A DNA stretch of 64,000 nucleotides from Dactylosporangium siamense (GCF_016862795.1 NZ_BONQ01000026.1:1-64000), one strand, 5' to 3'; shown: positions 1 through 9,187, counted from the stretch's first letter. Notes: generated by a model from the sequence alone, not told the origin. A program made the numbers and translations.

Positions 1-43
1 GGCGCGTGCCCGAGGACCGTAGCGAGCCGTGGCCCAGACGCAG

Positions 44-75
44 CCCGACCCGGGCGGTGTGCCACCCGGGTCGGG
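44..75. terminator. Strong hairpin terminator at window start
   Basis: A perfect 11-bp inverted repeat (arms 44-54 and 65-75) encloses a 10-nt loop. It would end a transcript entering from the left; a reading frame closing at TAG 20-22 could be the tail of that gene, but too little of it is present to identify. No U-tract follows, as is usual in actinobacteria. Confidence 0.6.
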
Positions 76-145
76 CCGGGGTCTCCGCGTCGAGGCGACT
101 GGATGTTGTCAAGTGATCACAGATCTCGTTTGGGTCACGGGCATT

Positions 146-213
146 CAACACGTGTTGCGCAAGTTAACACGCCTGTCACATGATTGCCGTCACATCGGGC
201 GCAACTCGTGTTG
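146..213. promoter_or_regulatory. Twin palindromic operators of the LacI regulator
   Basis: CAACACGTGTTG at 146-157 is a perfect 12-bp palindrome, and CAACTCGTGTTG at 202-213 repeats it with one mismatch, 56 bp centre to centre. Both lie just upstream of the LacI-type gene, the second touching its ribosome binding site. Paired sites are typical of LacI-family repression by looping. A possible promoter (TTGCGC 155-160, CATGAT 179-184) lies between them. Autoregulation of the whole sugar operon is inferred. Confidence 0.6.
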
Positions 214-225
214 ATGGAGGTCGGA

Positions 226-1281
226 GTGACGGTTCGGCGCATGGACGTGGCCCGTTTGGCGGGGACGTCGCCGGCGGTGGTGAGCTACGTCCTCAACAAC
301 GGGCCGCGGCCGGTCTCGACCGAGACGCGGGCGAAGGTGCTCGCGGCGATCGAACAGCTCGGCTACCGCCCCAACGGCATCGCGCGGTCGCTGCGGATGA
401 GCCGCACGATGACGCTCGGCCTGGTCGTGCCGGACAACGCGAACCCCTACTTCGCCGAGCTGGCCCGGGCCGTGGAGGAGGAGTCCTTCGCGCAGGGGTA
501 CACGCTGCTCATCGGCAACGCGGCGGAGAGCGACGACCGGCAGACCAGCTACGTCCGCACGTTCCTGGCCCGGCAGGTCGACGGGCTGTTCATCGTCCCG
601 GCGCACGGCCCGGCGGGGTTCCTGCCGGAGCTGCAGCGCTCGCAGACGCCGTGGGTCTCCCTCGACCGGCAGGTGCCGGGGGCCGCCGCTCCCGGGGTCC
701 TGGTCGACAACCGCGGCGGCGCGTACGCCGCGACCCGGCACCTCATCGGGCACGGCCGCGGCCGGGTCGCCTGCATCGGCGGGCCCGAGGACGTGCTGCC
801 GGCCCACGACCGGGTCAGCGGCTGGCGCGACGCGCTCGACGAGGAGGGCGTGAGCCGCCGCGACATGTCCGTCGTGCATTCCGAGTTCGGGCGGCGGGCC
901 GGCTACCGGGCGGCCCGCGAGCTGCTCGCCCGGCCGGACCGGCCGGACGCGGTGTTCGTGGCCTCCGACGAGCAGGCAGTCGGCGTGCTCCGGGCGATCG
1001 GCGAGGCCGGGCTGCGCTGCCCGGACGACGTCGCGGTCGCCTCGTTCGACGGGATTCCCGGCGCCGCGTATTCCACGCCCGCACTCACCACCATGGCCCA
1101 GCCGTTCGCCGCGATCGGCCGGGCCGCCATGACACATCTGCTCGCCCAGCAGGCGGGGACGGCAGGCCCGACGGACGTGCTGCCGGTCGTGCTGGTCCGC
1201 CGCGGCTCGTGCGGGTGCGACGACCCGCCCGGCGGCGACGAAACCGCCGTGGCGGAGCCGAACGAAGGAGAACAAGCATGA
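226..1281 (+). CDS. LacI-family transcriptional regulator
   Basis: Sugar-responsive DNA-binding repressor, 351 residues, normal for the family. The N-terminus carries the LacI helix-turn-helix (MDVARLAGTSPAVVSYVLNN, residues 6-25) and hinge helix, followed by a periplasmic-binding-protein-like effector domain (NPYFAEL, VDGLFIVPA, VASFDGIPGA). I chose GTG 226 because GGAGG (216-220) is correctly spaced; TTG 184 and ATG 214 are upstream alternatives without a better site. It is the first gene of the operon: its stop overlaps the ribokinase ATG (ATGA). Twin palindromes upstream suggest it represses itself and all downstream genes. The inducer is unknown but should be a product of the glycan degraded here. 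Confidence 0.9.
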   Translation: MTVRRMDVARLAGTSPAVVSYVLNNGPRPVSTETRAKVLAAIEQLGYRPNGIARSLRMSRTMTLGLVVPDNANPYFAELARAVEEESFAQGYTLLIGNAAESDDRQTSYVRTFLARQVDGLFIVPAHGPAGFLPELQRSQTPWVSLDRQVPGAAAPGVLVDNRGGAYAATRHLIGHGRGRVACIGGPEDVLPAHDRVSGWRDALDEEGVSRRDMSVVHSEFGRRAGYRAARELLARPDRPDAVFVASDEQAVGVLRAIGEAGLRCPDDVAVASFDGIPGAAYSTPALTTMAQPFAAIGRAAMTHLLAQQAGTAGPTDVLPVVLVRRGSCGCDDPPGGDETAVAEPNEGEQA

Positions 1282-2213
1282 CCCGCGTTGTGGTGGTCGG
1301 CAGCGCCAACCTGGATCTCGGGGTGGCCGTGCCGCACCTGCCCGCACCCGGTGAGACGGTGCTCGGCGACGACGTCGCCGCCCGGCCCGGCGGGAAGGGG
1401 TCCAACCAGGCGGTCGCTGCGCGCCGGCTCGGTGTGGAGACCCGGTTCTTCGCCGCGATCGGCGACGACCGCTTCGGCGACGACGTCCGGGCCGCGCTCG
1501 CCGCGGAAGGCGTACCGCTGGACCACCTCACCACCGTCGAGGGCGTCGCGACCGGGGTGGCCCTCATCGTGGTCGACCCGGAGGGGGAGAACACCATCGT
1601 CGTGGCCCCCGGCGCGAACGCCCGGCTCGCCGACGGTGCCCTGGCGGGGCTGCCCGCCGCGCTGGACCAGGGCACGGTGCTCGTCCTGCAGCTGGAGATC
1701 CCGCCGGCCACCTGCCTCGCTGCCGCGCGGCACGGGCGGGCCGCGGGTGCCCGGGTGCTGCTCAACGCCGCGCCGCTGCCGGACCCGGTGCCGGCGGACA
1801 TGACGGTCCTGCTCCGCGAGGTCGACGTGCTGGTCGTCAACGAGGGTGAGGCGCTCCGCCTGAGCGGGAGCACCGCGGACTGGCCGACGCTCGCCGCCGC
1901 GTTGCGCGGGCTCGGACCCGACGCCGTCGTCATCACCCTCGGCGCGCAGGGCGCGGTGCACGCCGACGCCACCGGCACCGCCACCCACCCGGCCTATCCG
2001 GTCGACGCCGTCGACACGACCGGCGCGGGCGACAGCTTCGTCGGCGCGCTCGCCGCCTCGCTCGCCGAGGGGCTGCCGCTCGCCGAGGCGGTCCGCCGGG
2101 GCTGCGCGGCCGGGGCTCTTGCCACGACCCGGATGGGCGCCCAGTCGGCGCTGCCGACCCGGCCCGAACTCGACAGCTTCCAGAACACCCATGAGGAGCT
2201 CAGCCATGCGTGA
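1278..2213 (+). CDS. rbsK: Ribokinase (PfkB family)
   Basis: Predicted cytoplasmic ATP-dependent kinase that phosphorylates D-ribose or a related pentose at O5; 311 residues. It has the ribokinase substrate motif GGKGSN at 38-43 and the PfkB signature DTTGAGD at 246-252, whose last Asp is the catalytic base. The start ATG overlaps the LacI stop and has AAGGAG upstream. It overlaps rbsD by 8 bp. Pairing of RbsK and RbsD argues that a ribose-like sugar is released in this pathway. PfkB members vary in sugar specificity, so fucose, deoxyribose or another furanose is possible. Confidence 0.9.
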   Translation: MTRVVVVGSANLDLGVAVPHLPAPGETVLGDDVAARPGGKGSNQAVAARRLGVETRFFAAIGDDRFGDDVRAALAAEGVPLDHLTTVEGVATGVALIVVDPEGENTIVVAPGANARLADGALAGLPAALDQGTVLVLQLEIPPATCLAAARHGRAAGARVLLNAAPLPDPVPADMTVLLREVDVLVVNEGEALRLSGSTADWPTLAAALRGLGPDAVVITLGAQGAVHADATGTATHPAYPVDAVDTTGAGDSFVGALAASLAEGLPLAEAVRRGCAAGALATTRMGAQSALPTRPELDSFQNTHEELSHA

Positions 2214-2583
2214 CAGCGGCCTCTGGCACCCCCGGCTGGCCGCCCTGGTCGCCGGCATGGGCCACACCGACATCATCGTCGTCGCCGACGCCGGCCTGCC
2301 GGTCCCGCCCGGCGTCGAGGTCGTGCAGCTCGCCGTCACCCGCGGCGTCCCGGCCTTCCTGCCGGTGCTCGCCGCCATCGCGGCCGAGCTCGTCGTCGAG
2401 GAGGCCACCGTCGCCGACGAGCTGACCGACGAGGGCATCCGGGCCGGGCTGTCCGGCTTCCCGGTGCGGACCGTCCCGCACGAGGACTTCAAGGTCGCCA
2501 CCAGGAAGGCCACGGCGATCGTCCGGACCGGCGAGGCGACCCCGTACGCCAATGTGATCCTGCGGGCGGGGGTGCCGTTCTGA
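2206..2583 (+). CDS. rbsD: RbsD/FucU-type sugar mutarotase (D-ribose pyranase)
   Basis: Protein of 125 residues that should interconvert pyranose and furanose (or anomeric) forms of a sugar, giving the kinase its preferred form. The family hallmark GMGHTDIIVVADAGLPVP is intact, with catalytic His20 and Asp28, and the C-terminal YANVILRAGVPF matches the substrate-binding end of RbsD. ATG 2206 is used, overlapping the ribokinase gene by 8 bp; the next gene starts in its stop codon (TGATG). RbsD and FucU members cannot be separated with certainty by eye; the adjacent ribokinase favours ribose. Confidence 0.88.
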   Translation: MRDSGLWHPRLAALVAGMGHTDIIVVADAGLPVPPGVEVVQLAVTRGVPAFLPVLAAIAAELVVEEATVADELTDEGIRAGLSGFPVRTVPHEDFKVATRKATAIVRTGEATPYANVILRAGVPF

Positions 2584-4631
2584 TGACCGGGTTCCCCAGC
2601 GACTACGAGGAGCGCGTCTACGCCGGCGTGCTCGGCAAGGTCATCGCCGTGTACCTCGGCCGCCCGTACGAGGGCTGGCGCTTCGACCGCATCCAGGCCG
2701 AGCTCGGCGACATCACCGGCTACGTCAACGACCGCACCGACGTCGCGCTCAAGCACCACCTCCTCGTGGTCACCGACGACGACATCAGCGGCACGTTCAT
2801 GTTTCCGCGGGCGCTGCGCGACCACGGGATCGAGCCGACGTCGGCGCAGATCGGCGACACCTGGCTCAACGAGATCCTCGAAGGCCAGTCCGTGCTGTGG
2901 TGGGGCGGCATCGGCAACTCCACCGAGCACACCGCGTACCTCAACCTCAAGGACGGCATCGTCCCGCCGGACAGCGGGTCGATCGCCCGCAACGGCACGG
3001 TCGTCGCCGAGCAGGTCGGCGCGCAGATCTTCGTCGAGGGCTTTGCGATGACCCGGCCCGGCGACCCGGAGGCGGCCGCCGACCTGGTCGAGCGGGCGGC
3101 GCGAGTCAGCCACGACGGCGAGTCGATCCACGCGGCCCGGGTCGTCGCGGCGCTGGTCGCCGGCGCGTTCACCGAGCCGGACACCGACCGGCTGCTGGAC
3201 ACCGCGGCGGGTCTCATCCCGAAGGACAGCCTGATCCACCGGGTCATCGCCGACGTCCGCGAGTGGGTTGCCGCCGACGAGGACTGGAAGACCACCCGGG
3301 CCAGGATCGACGAGCGCTACGGCTACCACTGGTACGGCGGCAACTGCCACGTCGTGCCGAACCACGCCACCGTCATCCACGCGATCGCCCGCAGCCGCGG
3401 CGCGTTCGGCCCGGCGATGACGATCGTCAACACGTCCGGCTGGGACACCGATTCCAACGCCGGCTGCGTCGGCGCGGTCTGCGGGGTCCTGGGCGGCCTG
3501 GACACCATCGACGAATCGGGCAATGACTACCGCAGCCCGATCGCCGAGCGGATGTACCTGCCGAGCACCGACGGCGGATCGACGGTCACCGACGCCGCCC
3601 GGGAGGCCCTCGCCCTCGCCGTACACGGCCGCGCCTGGGCCGGGGAGCCGGCCCGCGACCTCGGGAAGGGTGCGAGGTTCCACTTCGCGCTGCCGGGCAG
3701 CGTGCAGGGCTTCACCGTCCTCGACGGCGAGGGGACCGTCCACAACACCGGCGGCCGCCTCGCGGTGCGGACGGCCGGATGCACCGTCGCGACGCCCACC
3801 TTCATCCCGCCCGAGGCCCGGGCCATGCCGATCTACGGCCTCATCGCGAGCCCCACGCTGTACAGCGGCCAGACGATCCACGCCCGGTTCACCACCACCG
3901 CGCCGGCCAAGCCCGTCGTCGGGGTCTACGCCGGCGAGGAAGCGACGATCCGCTGGATCGAAGGCCCGGCCGCGGACAGCGGCGTGAGCTGGACCGTGCC
4001 GGACACCGGCGGGCAGCCGATCGTCTACGTGGGCCTCCGCTGTGCCGGCGACATCGACATCGACATGCTCACCTGGGACGGCGCGCCGGACCTGACGCTG
4101 ACCCGGCCGGAGGGCTCCACCACCGGCCTCGACTCGCCGCCGGACGCGATGTGGCGCCGCGCCTGGGTCAAGGCCACCGACCGCTGGGACCCGCACTGGC
4201 CTGAGCCGTTCCGCATCGTGCAGAACCGCGGCACCGGCCTGCTGATCCAGGGCGAACGCGGCTGGCGCGACTACACCGCCGAGGCCGACGTCACCCCGCA
4301 CCTGGCGCAGGCCGCCGGGCTCGCCGTCCGGGTGCAGGGCCTCACCCGCTACTACGCCCTGCGCCTGGCCGGTCGCAGCCGGGCCGAGCTGGTCATGCAT
4401 GACACGGTCCTCGCCGCCCGCGACTTCCCGTGGGAGTACGGCACCACCTACCGCCTCTCGGTCCGGGTCACCGGGACCCGGATCACCGCCGCGGTCGACG
4501 GCGACACCCTGTTCGGCCTGCACGACGACACCCTCACCTGCGGCGGCGTCGCCCTCCTGGTCACCCAGGGGCGCAGCGCCACCCACTCCGTTCACATCAC
4601 CCCCGCCGAAATTGTTGAGGAGCCATCATGA
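2583..4631 (+). CDS. ADP-ribosylglycohydrolase-family protein with C-terminal beta-sandwich
   Basis: Large (682 residues) member of the ADP-ribosylglycohydrolase (DraG/ARH) superfamily, whose enzymes use two metal ions to cleave ribosyl bonds. Metal-ligand motifs are visible: TDDDISGT at about 64-71 and GWDTDSNAGCVGAVCG near 286-300. Residues from about 400 onward form an extra beta-rich region (GWRDYTAEADVTPH, LAVRVQGLTRYYALRL) resembling a LamG/DUF1080-like concanavalin fold that often binds or cleaves sugars. No signal peptide is seen, so it should be cytoplasmic. Its place between rbsD and the sugar-binding protein suggests it cleaves an imported riboside or glycoside, not ADP-ribosylated protein. 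That role is inference. Confidence 0.8.
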   Translation: MTGFPSDYEERVYAGVLGKVIAVYLGRPYEGWRFDRIQAELGDITGYVNDRTDVALKHHLLVVTDDDISGTFMFPRALRDHGIEPTSAQIGDTWLNEILEGQSVLWWGGIGNSTEHTAYLNLKDGIVPPDSGSIARNGTVVAEQVGAQIFVEGFAMTRPGDPEAAADLVERAARVSHDGESIHAARVVAALVAGAFTEPDTDRLLDTAAGLIPKDSLIHRVIADVREWVAADEDWKTTRARIDERYGYHWYGGNCHVVPNHATVIHAIARSRGAFGPAMTIVNTSGWDTDSNAGCVGAVCGVLGGLDTIDESGNDYRSPIAERMYLPSTDGGSTVTDAAREALALAVHGRAWAGEPARDLGKGARFHFALPGSVQGFTVLDGEGTVHNTGGRLAVRTAGCTVATPTFIPPEARAMPIYGLIASPTLYSGQTIHARFTTTAPAKPVVGVYAGEEATIRWIEGPAADSGVSWTVPDTGGQPIVYVGLRCAGDIDIDMLTWDGAPDLTLTRPEGSTTGLDSPPDAMWRRAWVKATDRWDPHWPEPFRIVQNRGTGLLIQGERGWRDYTAEADVTPHLAQAAGLAVRVQGLTRYYALRLAGRSRAELVMHDTVLAARDFPWEYGTTYRLSVRVTGTRITAAVDGDTLFGLHDDTLTCGGVALLVTQGRSATHSVHITPAEIVEEPS

Positions 4632-6028
4632 CCGCCTCGTTGAGCCGCCGCAGATTCCTGTCCGGGACCGGCATCGCCGCCCTCGGCCTGACCGCCCCGA
4701 GCCTGCTCGCCGCTTGCGGCGGGGGCAGCGGCGGGTCGGCCGGTGACGGCACCGGCAAGGTCGACCTGTGGCTGGACATCCAGGGCGACGCCAACCAGAA
4801 GTACTTCAACGACAAGGTCGCCGCCGCGTTCGAGCAGGCCAACCCGAAGATCGACCTGAACACCACCTTCTACAAGGGCGACGACCTGCGCCGCCTGGTG
4901 CAGACCGCGCTGCAGTCCCGCTCCGGCCCGGACATCGTGCGTGGGCCGAGCGCCACTCAGACGATCGCCTGGAGCAAGGCGCACGTGCTCGGCGACCTCA
5001 CCCCGTACGCCAAGAAGTTCGGCTGGAAGGACAAGCTGTCCAGCTGGGCCGTGGACGCCTTCACCACCGACGGCAAGCTGTACGCGCTGCCGATGCGGGT
5101 CGACACGATGCTGCTGTACTTCAACAAGACCCTGTTCGAGAAGCAGGGCTGGAAGCAGCCGACCGACCGGGCCTCCCTGGAAGGGCTCGCCGCCGAGGCG
5201 ATGGGCAAGGGCATCGTGCCGTTCGGCTCGTCCAACGTGGACTGGAAGGCCGCCGGCGAGTGGCTGATGACGGTGTTCTGGAACCACTTCTCCGGCCCCG
5301 ACGCGCTGCGCCAGGCGCTCACCGGCGAGATCCAGTTCAGCGACCCGGTGTTCGTCGACGCGGTCGCGCTCGTGAAGAGCTGGTTCGACAAGGGCTGGAT
5401 CGGTGGCGGCGTCGACAAGTACTTCGCCGTCCCGTCGCAGGAGATCGGCGCCAACTTCGGCAAGGGCACCGTCGCGATGATCCCGCAGGGCAACTGGTTC
5501 ATGAATCAGGTCGGCCAGTACTTCGGCGCGAAGGCCAAGAACGAGAACGACTGGGACTGGATGCCGATGCCGGCGCTGCGGTCCGAGGTGAAGTACCCGC
5601 TGTTCGAGATGGGCATCGGCGGCTCCCTCGCGATCAACGAGGCGAGCAAGAACAAGGACGCCGCCGCCGAATACCTCAACTGGTACTACGGCGACAAGAC
5701 CGCCGCGCTGCAGCGGATGGCCGAGGTGCCGACCACGTACAACATCCCGATCGACTTCGGTGACACCGACATCCCGCAGACGATCGACCCCCGCGCCGGC
5801 CGGGTGCTCACCTCGCTCAACAAGGCCGTGAGCACCGGCGACTACGGCTTCGTCACCTGGACCTGGTGGCCGCCGAAGACCGACGTGTTCATCTACGAGG
5901 GCCTCGAGCAGGTGCTGACCGGCAAGCTCACCCCCGCGGACTACTGCAAGCAGCTCGCGCAGCAGTTCAGCACCGAGAAGGCCGACGGCAACCTGCCGCA
6001 GCTGCCCGCCAAGGGACCCGCGAAATGA
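4628..6028 (+). CDS. ABC sugar-transporter substrate-binding lipoprotein
   Basis: Extracellular solute-binding protein (family 1, oligosaccharide type), 466 residues. It begins with a twin-arginine-like signal (SRRRFLSG), a hydrophobic stretch and a lipobox LLAAC with the lipidated Cys at residue 30. The mature protein has the usual bilobal motifs (YALPMRVDTMLLYFNKTLFEK, GKGTVAMIPQGNWF). It captures the glycan fragment outside the membrane for the two following permeases. Start and stop overlap the neighbours by 4 bp. The ligand cannot be read from sequence; sulfatases downstream suggest a sulfated oligosaccharide. Confidence 0.92.
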   Translation: MTASLSRRRFLSGTGIAALGLTAPSLLAACGGGSGGSAGDGTGKVDLWLDIQGDANQKYFNDKVAAAFEQANPKIDLNTTFYKGDDLRRLVQTALQSRSGPDIVRGPSATQTIAWSKAHVLGDLTPYAKKFGWKDKLSSWAVDAFTTDGKLYALPMRVDTMLLYFNKTLFEKQGWKQPTDRASLEGLAAEAMGKGIVPFGSSNVDWKAAGEWLMTVFWNHFSGPDALRQALTGEIQFSDPVFVDAVALVKSWFDKGWIGGGVDKYFAVPSQEIGANFGKGTVAMIPQGNWFMNQVGQYFGAKAKNENDWDWMPMPALRSEVKYPLFEMGIGGSLAINEASKNKDAAAEYLNWYYGDKTAALQRMAEVPTTYNIPIDFGDTDIPQTIDPRAGRVLTSLNKAVSTGDYGFVTWTWWPPKTDVFIYEGLEQVLTGKLTPADYCKQLAQQFSTEKADGNLPQLPAKGPAK

Positions 6029-6921
6029 GTGTCACCGCCGCGCCGGCCAGCACAGGCGCGCGCCGCGCGCGGTGGCGCGCGGCGGTCGTCGGCTGGGCGT
6101 TCCTCGCGCCACTCCTGCTGCTCAACGCTCTCGTCGTGCTCGGGCCGTCGGTGGCCACCGTGTACTACTCGTTCACCGACTGGTCCGGGCTCGGCCCGGC
6201 GACCTTCATCGGCTTCGACAACTACGTCAAGGCGTTCGGCGACGCCAAGGTGCACGAGGCGCTGTGGCACAACCTCGTCTGGTTCGTGCTGTTCCTGAGC
6301 GTGCCGATGGCGATGGGCCTGCTCGGCGCCTACCTGCTGAGCCAGGTGAAGCGCGGCCAGATGCTGTTCCGGGCGCTGTACTTCATCCCGTACGTCATCG
6401 CCAGCGTCGTCAACGCGGCCGTCTGGAAGATGCTGCTGTCGCCGACCAGCGGCGTGCTCGCCCAGCTCGGCATCGACCAGTCCTGGCTCGGCGACACCCG
6501 CACGTCGCTGCTGTCGGTGAACTTCGTCGTCGACTGGCACTGGTGGGGCTTCCTCGCGGTGATCTTCCTGTCCGCGATGCAGGGCGTCGACCCGGAGCTC
6601 TACGACGCGGCGAAGATGGACGGCGCCAGCGCCTGGCAGCAGTACCGCAGCGTCACGCTGCCCGGCATCCGCCCGACCATGGTGTTCATCGTCCTGATGA
6701 CGGTGATCTGGTCGCTGAAAGCGTTCGACTACATCTTCATCATGACCCAGGGCGGTCCGGCCGGGTCCAGCGAGGTCGTGTCGACGCTGATGTACAAGCA
6801 GGCGTTCAACGAGTACTCCGCCGGCTACGCCGCCGCGCTCGGCCTGTCCATGACCCTGGTGACCGCGGTGATCCTCGCGTTCTACCAGTGGATGCGCAAG
6901 AAGGGCTGGGAGGACGCATGA
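6025..6921 (+). CDS. ABC sugar permease, MalF type
   Basis: Inner-membrane permease of a carbohydrate ABC importer, 298 residues with about six transmembrane segments starting at residue 20. The cytoplasmic EAA loop that docks the ATPase is readable (YDAAKMDGASAWQQYRSVTLPG). Start ATG overlaps the binding-protein stop (ATGA). It pairs with the next gene to form the channel. No ATPase is encoded in the operon, so a shared MsiK-like ATPase elsewhere in the genome is likely. Confidence 0.92.
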   Translation: MSVTAAPASTGARRARWRAAVVGWAFLAPLLLLNALVVLGPSVATVYYSFTDWSGLGPATFIGFDNYVKAFGDAKVHEALWHNLVWFVLFLSVPMAMGLLGAYLLSQVKRGQMLFRALYFIPYVIASVVNAAVWKMLLSPTSGVLAQLGIDQSWLGDTRTSLLSVNFVVDWHWWGFLAVIFLSAMQGVDPELYDAAKMDGASAWQQYRSVTLPGIRPTMVFIVLMTVIWSLKAFDYIFIMTQGGPAGSSEVVSTLMYKQAFNEYSAGYAAALGLSMTLVTAVILAFYQWMRKKGWEDA

Positions 6922-7793
6922 GTGCCGCGACGCTGGAGAAGCCGGTCACCGTACAAGACAAGAAGGCCCCTGCCCGCCGGAAGAAGACCAAGGCGCACTA
7001 CTACCTGATCCTGATCGTCCTCGCGCTGTTCGCCGTCGGGCCGCTCGTCGCCGTGGTGTTCAACGCGTTCAAGAACAACGCCGAGATCGGCTCCAACCCC
7101 CTCGCGCCGCCGACGTCGTTCAGCCTCGAGAACTTCACCGAGGCGTGGACCCGTGGCGACTTCGCCACCACCATGCGCAACAGCCTCATCATCTGCCTGG
7201 GCTCGGTCGCCGGTACGTGCGTCATCGCCGGACTCGCCGCGTTCGCCCTGAGCCAGCTGAAAGTGCCGGGCGGCGGGGCGGTCGTCGCCTACCTGTTCCT
7301 CGGCAGCGCACTGCCCGTGCAGCTGTTCCTCGTGCCGCTGTTCTTCCTGTGGACCCAGCTGCACCTCACCGACAACCTGTTCGGCCTGATCCTCATCTAC
7401 TGGGCCACCGACGCGCCGTTCGCCACGCTGCTGCTGCGCTCGTTCCTGCTGAAGATCCCGAAGGACTTCACCGAGGCGGCCCGCCTCGACGGCGCCTCCA
7501 GCTTCCAGATCGCCTGGAAGGTCGTCCTGCCCCTCGCGTGGCCCGGCTTCCTGACCGTCGCGCTCATCGTCGCGCTCTGGTCGTGGAACGAGTTCTTCTG
7601 GGCGATCACCTTCATCCACACCCCCGAACTGCGGCCCGTGTCGACGAGCTTCCTGGCCTTCCAGGACCAGTACTCGACCGACTGGGGCCTGACCAGCGCC
7701 GCGGCCATCTTCATGCTCGGCCCCGTCCTGCTCCTGTTCCTCGTGCTGCAGCGCAAGTTCGTGAGCGGCCTGACCTCCGGAGGCGTCAAGTGA
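6918..7793 (+). CDS. ABC sugar permease, MalG type
   Basis: Second permease, 291 residues, with a basic N-terminal tail (RRKKTK), about six transmembrane helices and the EAA motif EAARLDGASSFQIAWKVVLPLAWPG. It completes the importer with the preceding permease, whose stop overlaps its ATG. Its own stop overlaps the GTG of the sulfatase gene, so import and desulfation are translationally linked. Confidence 0.92.
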   Translation: MSAATLEKPVTVQDKKAPARRKKTKAHYYLILIVLALFAVGPLVAVVFNAFKNNAEIGSNPLAPPTSFSLENFTEAWTRGDFATTMRNSLIICLGSVAGTCVIAGLAAFALSQLKVPGGGAVVAYLFLGSALPVQLFLVPLFFLWTQLHLTDNLFGLILIYWATDAPFATLLLRSFLLKIPKDFTEAARLDGASSFQIAWKVVLPLAWPGFLTVALIVALWSWNEFFWAITFIHTPELRPVSTSFLAFQDQYSTDWGLTSAAAIFMLGPVLLLFLVLQRKFVSGLTSGGVK

Positions 7794-9187
7794 CCCGCCC
7801 GAACATCGTCCTCATCATCGCCGACCAGCTGCGCCGCCAGGCCCTCGGCTGCTACGGCGACCCCAACGTGGCCACCCCGAACATCGACGCGCTCGCCGCC
7901 GCCGGCACTCGCTTCGACGCCGCCTCCTCCACCTACCCGGTCTGCGTGCCCTACAGGTTCACGCTGATGACCGGCGAATACGCGCACACCCGCTTCATCC
8001 CGTCGATCGAGTGGCGGATGTCGCCGGCCGAGCGGACCCTCGCCGACGAGCTCAACGACGCCGGCTACGCCACCGCACTGTTCGGCAAGTGGCACCTGTA
8101 CGGCAACTTCGGCCACTACCCGGGCCACAACGTGGTCAAGGCGTCCCGCACCCCGGTCCCGCGCCCGTTCCAGGGCCGCTTCCAGCGCTTCGCGGGCTTC
8201 GACATCTGCAACGACCCGTGGGACACCTACTACTGGAACGAGGCCGACCCGACCCCGCACCGCATCGACGGCTTCCAGACCGACGGCCTCTTCGACCTCG
8301 CCATCGAGCACCTCGACGCGGTCGACGGCCCCTTCGCCACGGTCCTGTCGGTCGAGCCGCCGCACCCGATCTTCACCGCGCCCGAGCAGTACCTGGAACG
8401 GTGGCGGGACAAGGAGATCGTGCTGCGCGACAACGTCGAGCTCGGCAAGGAGTACAACAAGCGCGGCCCGCACGGGCAGGACCTCATCGACGACCTCCGC
8501 GTCTACTACGCGATGATCGAGAACCTCGACGACAACATCGGCCGCCTCGTCGCCGCGCTCCGCGAACGCGGGCAGCTGGACAACACGGTCATCGCGCTGA
8601 CCGCCGACCACGGCGAGCTGCTCGGCTCACACGGTCTCCTGGCCAAACAGCGGCCGTGGGAGGAGTCGATCGGCATCCCGCTCATCGTCTCCGGTGGCCC
8701 CGCGACCGCCTCGGCCGTCGCCGACCCGGTCTGCACCGAGGACCTCTTCCCGACCCTGCTCGGCCTGGCCGGGATCACCCCCGCCGGCCCGAAGCCCGGG
8801 CTCGACCTCAGCCCGATCGTCCGCGGCGAGAGCACCACCACTGGCCGTGAGGGCGTCCTGCTGGAGTTCGTCGCGGAGATGCGGCCCGGGCTGCCCTTCC
8901 ACGACGAGACCTGGCGCGGGCTGCGCACCGCCCGGTTCAAGTACACCGTGCTCGGCGACGCGCACGGCGGCCGGCCGTGGCAGTTCTTCGACCTCGAAAC
9001 CGACCCCTACGAACAGCGCAACCTCGTCGACGACCCCGCCCACGCGGACGAGGTCGCCCGCCACCACGCCCTGCTGCGGGACAGGCTCGACGAGACGCAT
9101 GACCACTACGTGCTCGCACCCGCCTTCGGGCAGCCGGGCCTGCACGAGTGGGACCCGGAAGCGAAGTTCCAACGCAGATTCGGATGA
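7790..9187 (+). CDS. Type I sulfatase, choline-sulfatase/PMH-like
   Basis: Arylsulfatase-superfamily enzyme of 465 residues. The formylglycine motif CVPYR (Cys52-Arg56) matches CxPxR, so Cys52 should be converted to formylglycine. The first metal motif reads ADQLRRQALGCYGD, with Asp-Gln instead of Asp-Asp, as in choline-sulfatase and phosphonate-monoesterase relatives. Further motifs (GKWHLYG, ALTADHGELLGSHG) complete the active site. There is no signal peptide, so it should act in the cytoplasm on imported sulfated saccharide. GTG 7790 overlaps the permease stop and follows GGAGG (7779-7783). Confidence 0.9.
   Translation: MTRPNIVLIIADQLRRQALGCYGDPNVATPNIDALAAAGTRFDAASSTYPVCVPYRFTLMTGEYAHTRFIPSIEWRMSPAERTLADELNDAGYATALFGKWHLYGNFGHYPGHNVVKASRTPVPRPFQGRFQRFAGFDICNDPWDTYYWNEADPTPHRIDGFQTDGLFDLAIEHLDAVDGPFATVLSVEPPHPIFTAPEQYLERWRDKEIVLRDNVELGKEYNKRGPHGQDLIDDLRVYYAMIENLDDNIGRLVAALRERGQLDNTVIALTADHGELLGSHGLLAKQRPWEESIGIPLIVSGGPATASAVADPVCTEDLFPTLLGLAGITPAGPKPGLDLSPIVRGESTTTGREGVLLEFVAEMRPGLPFHDETWRGLRTARFKYTVLGDAHGGRPWQFFDLETDPYEQRNLVDDPAHADEVARHHALLRDRLDETHDHYVLAPAFGQPGLHEWDPEAKFQRRFG

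Noticed and set aside
1-22. Possible end of an upstream gene at TAG 20-22
   Set aside because: Only six codons are visible, too few to support a gene call, although the terminator at 44-75 fits.
903-4595. 1230-codon open frame on the minus strand
   Set aside because: It runs antisense to the LacI, ribokinase, RbsD and ADP-ribosylglycohydrolase genes; high GC removes stops on the opposite strand and the product shows no domain.
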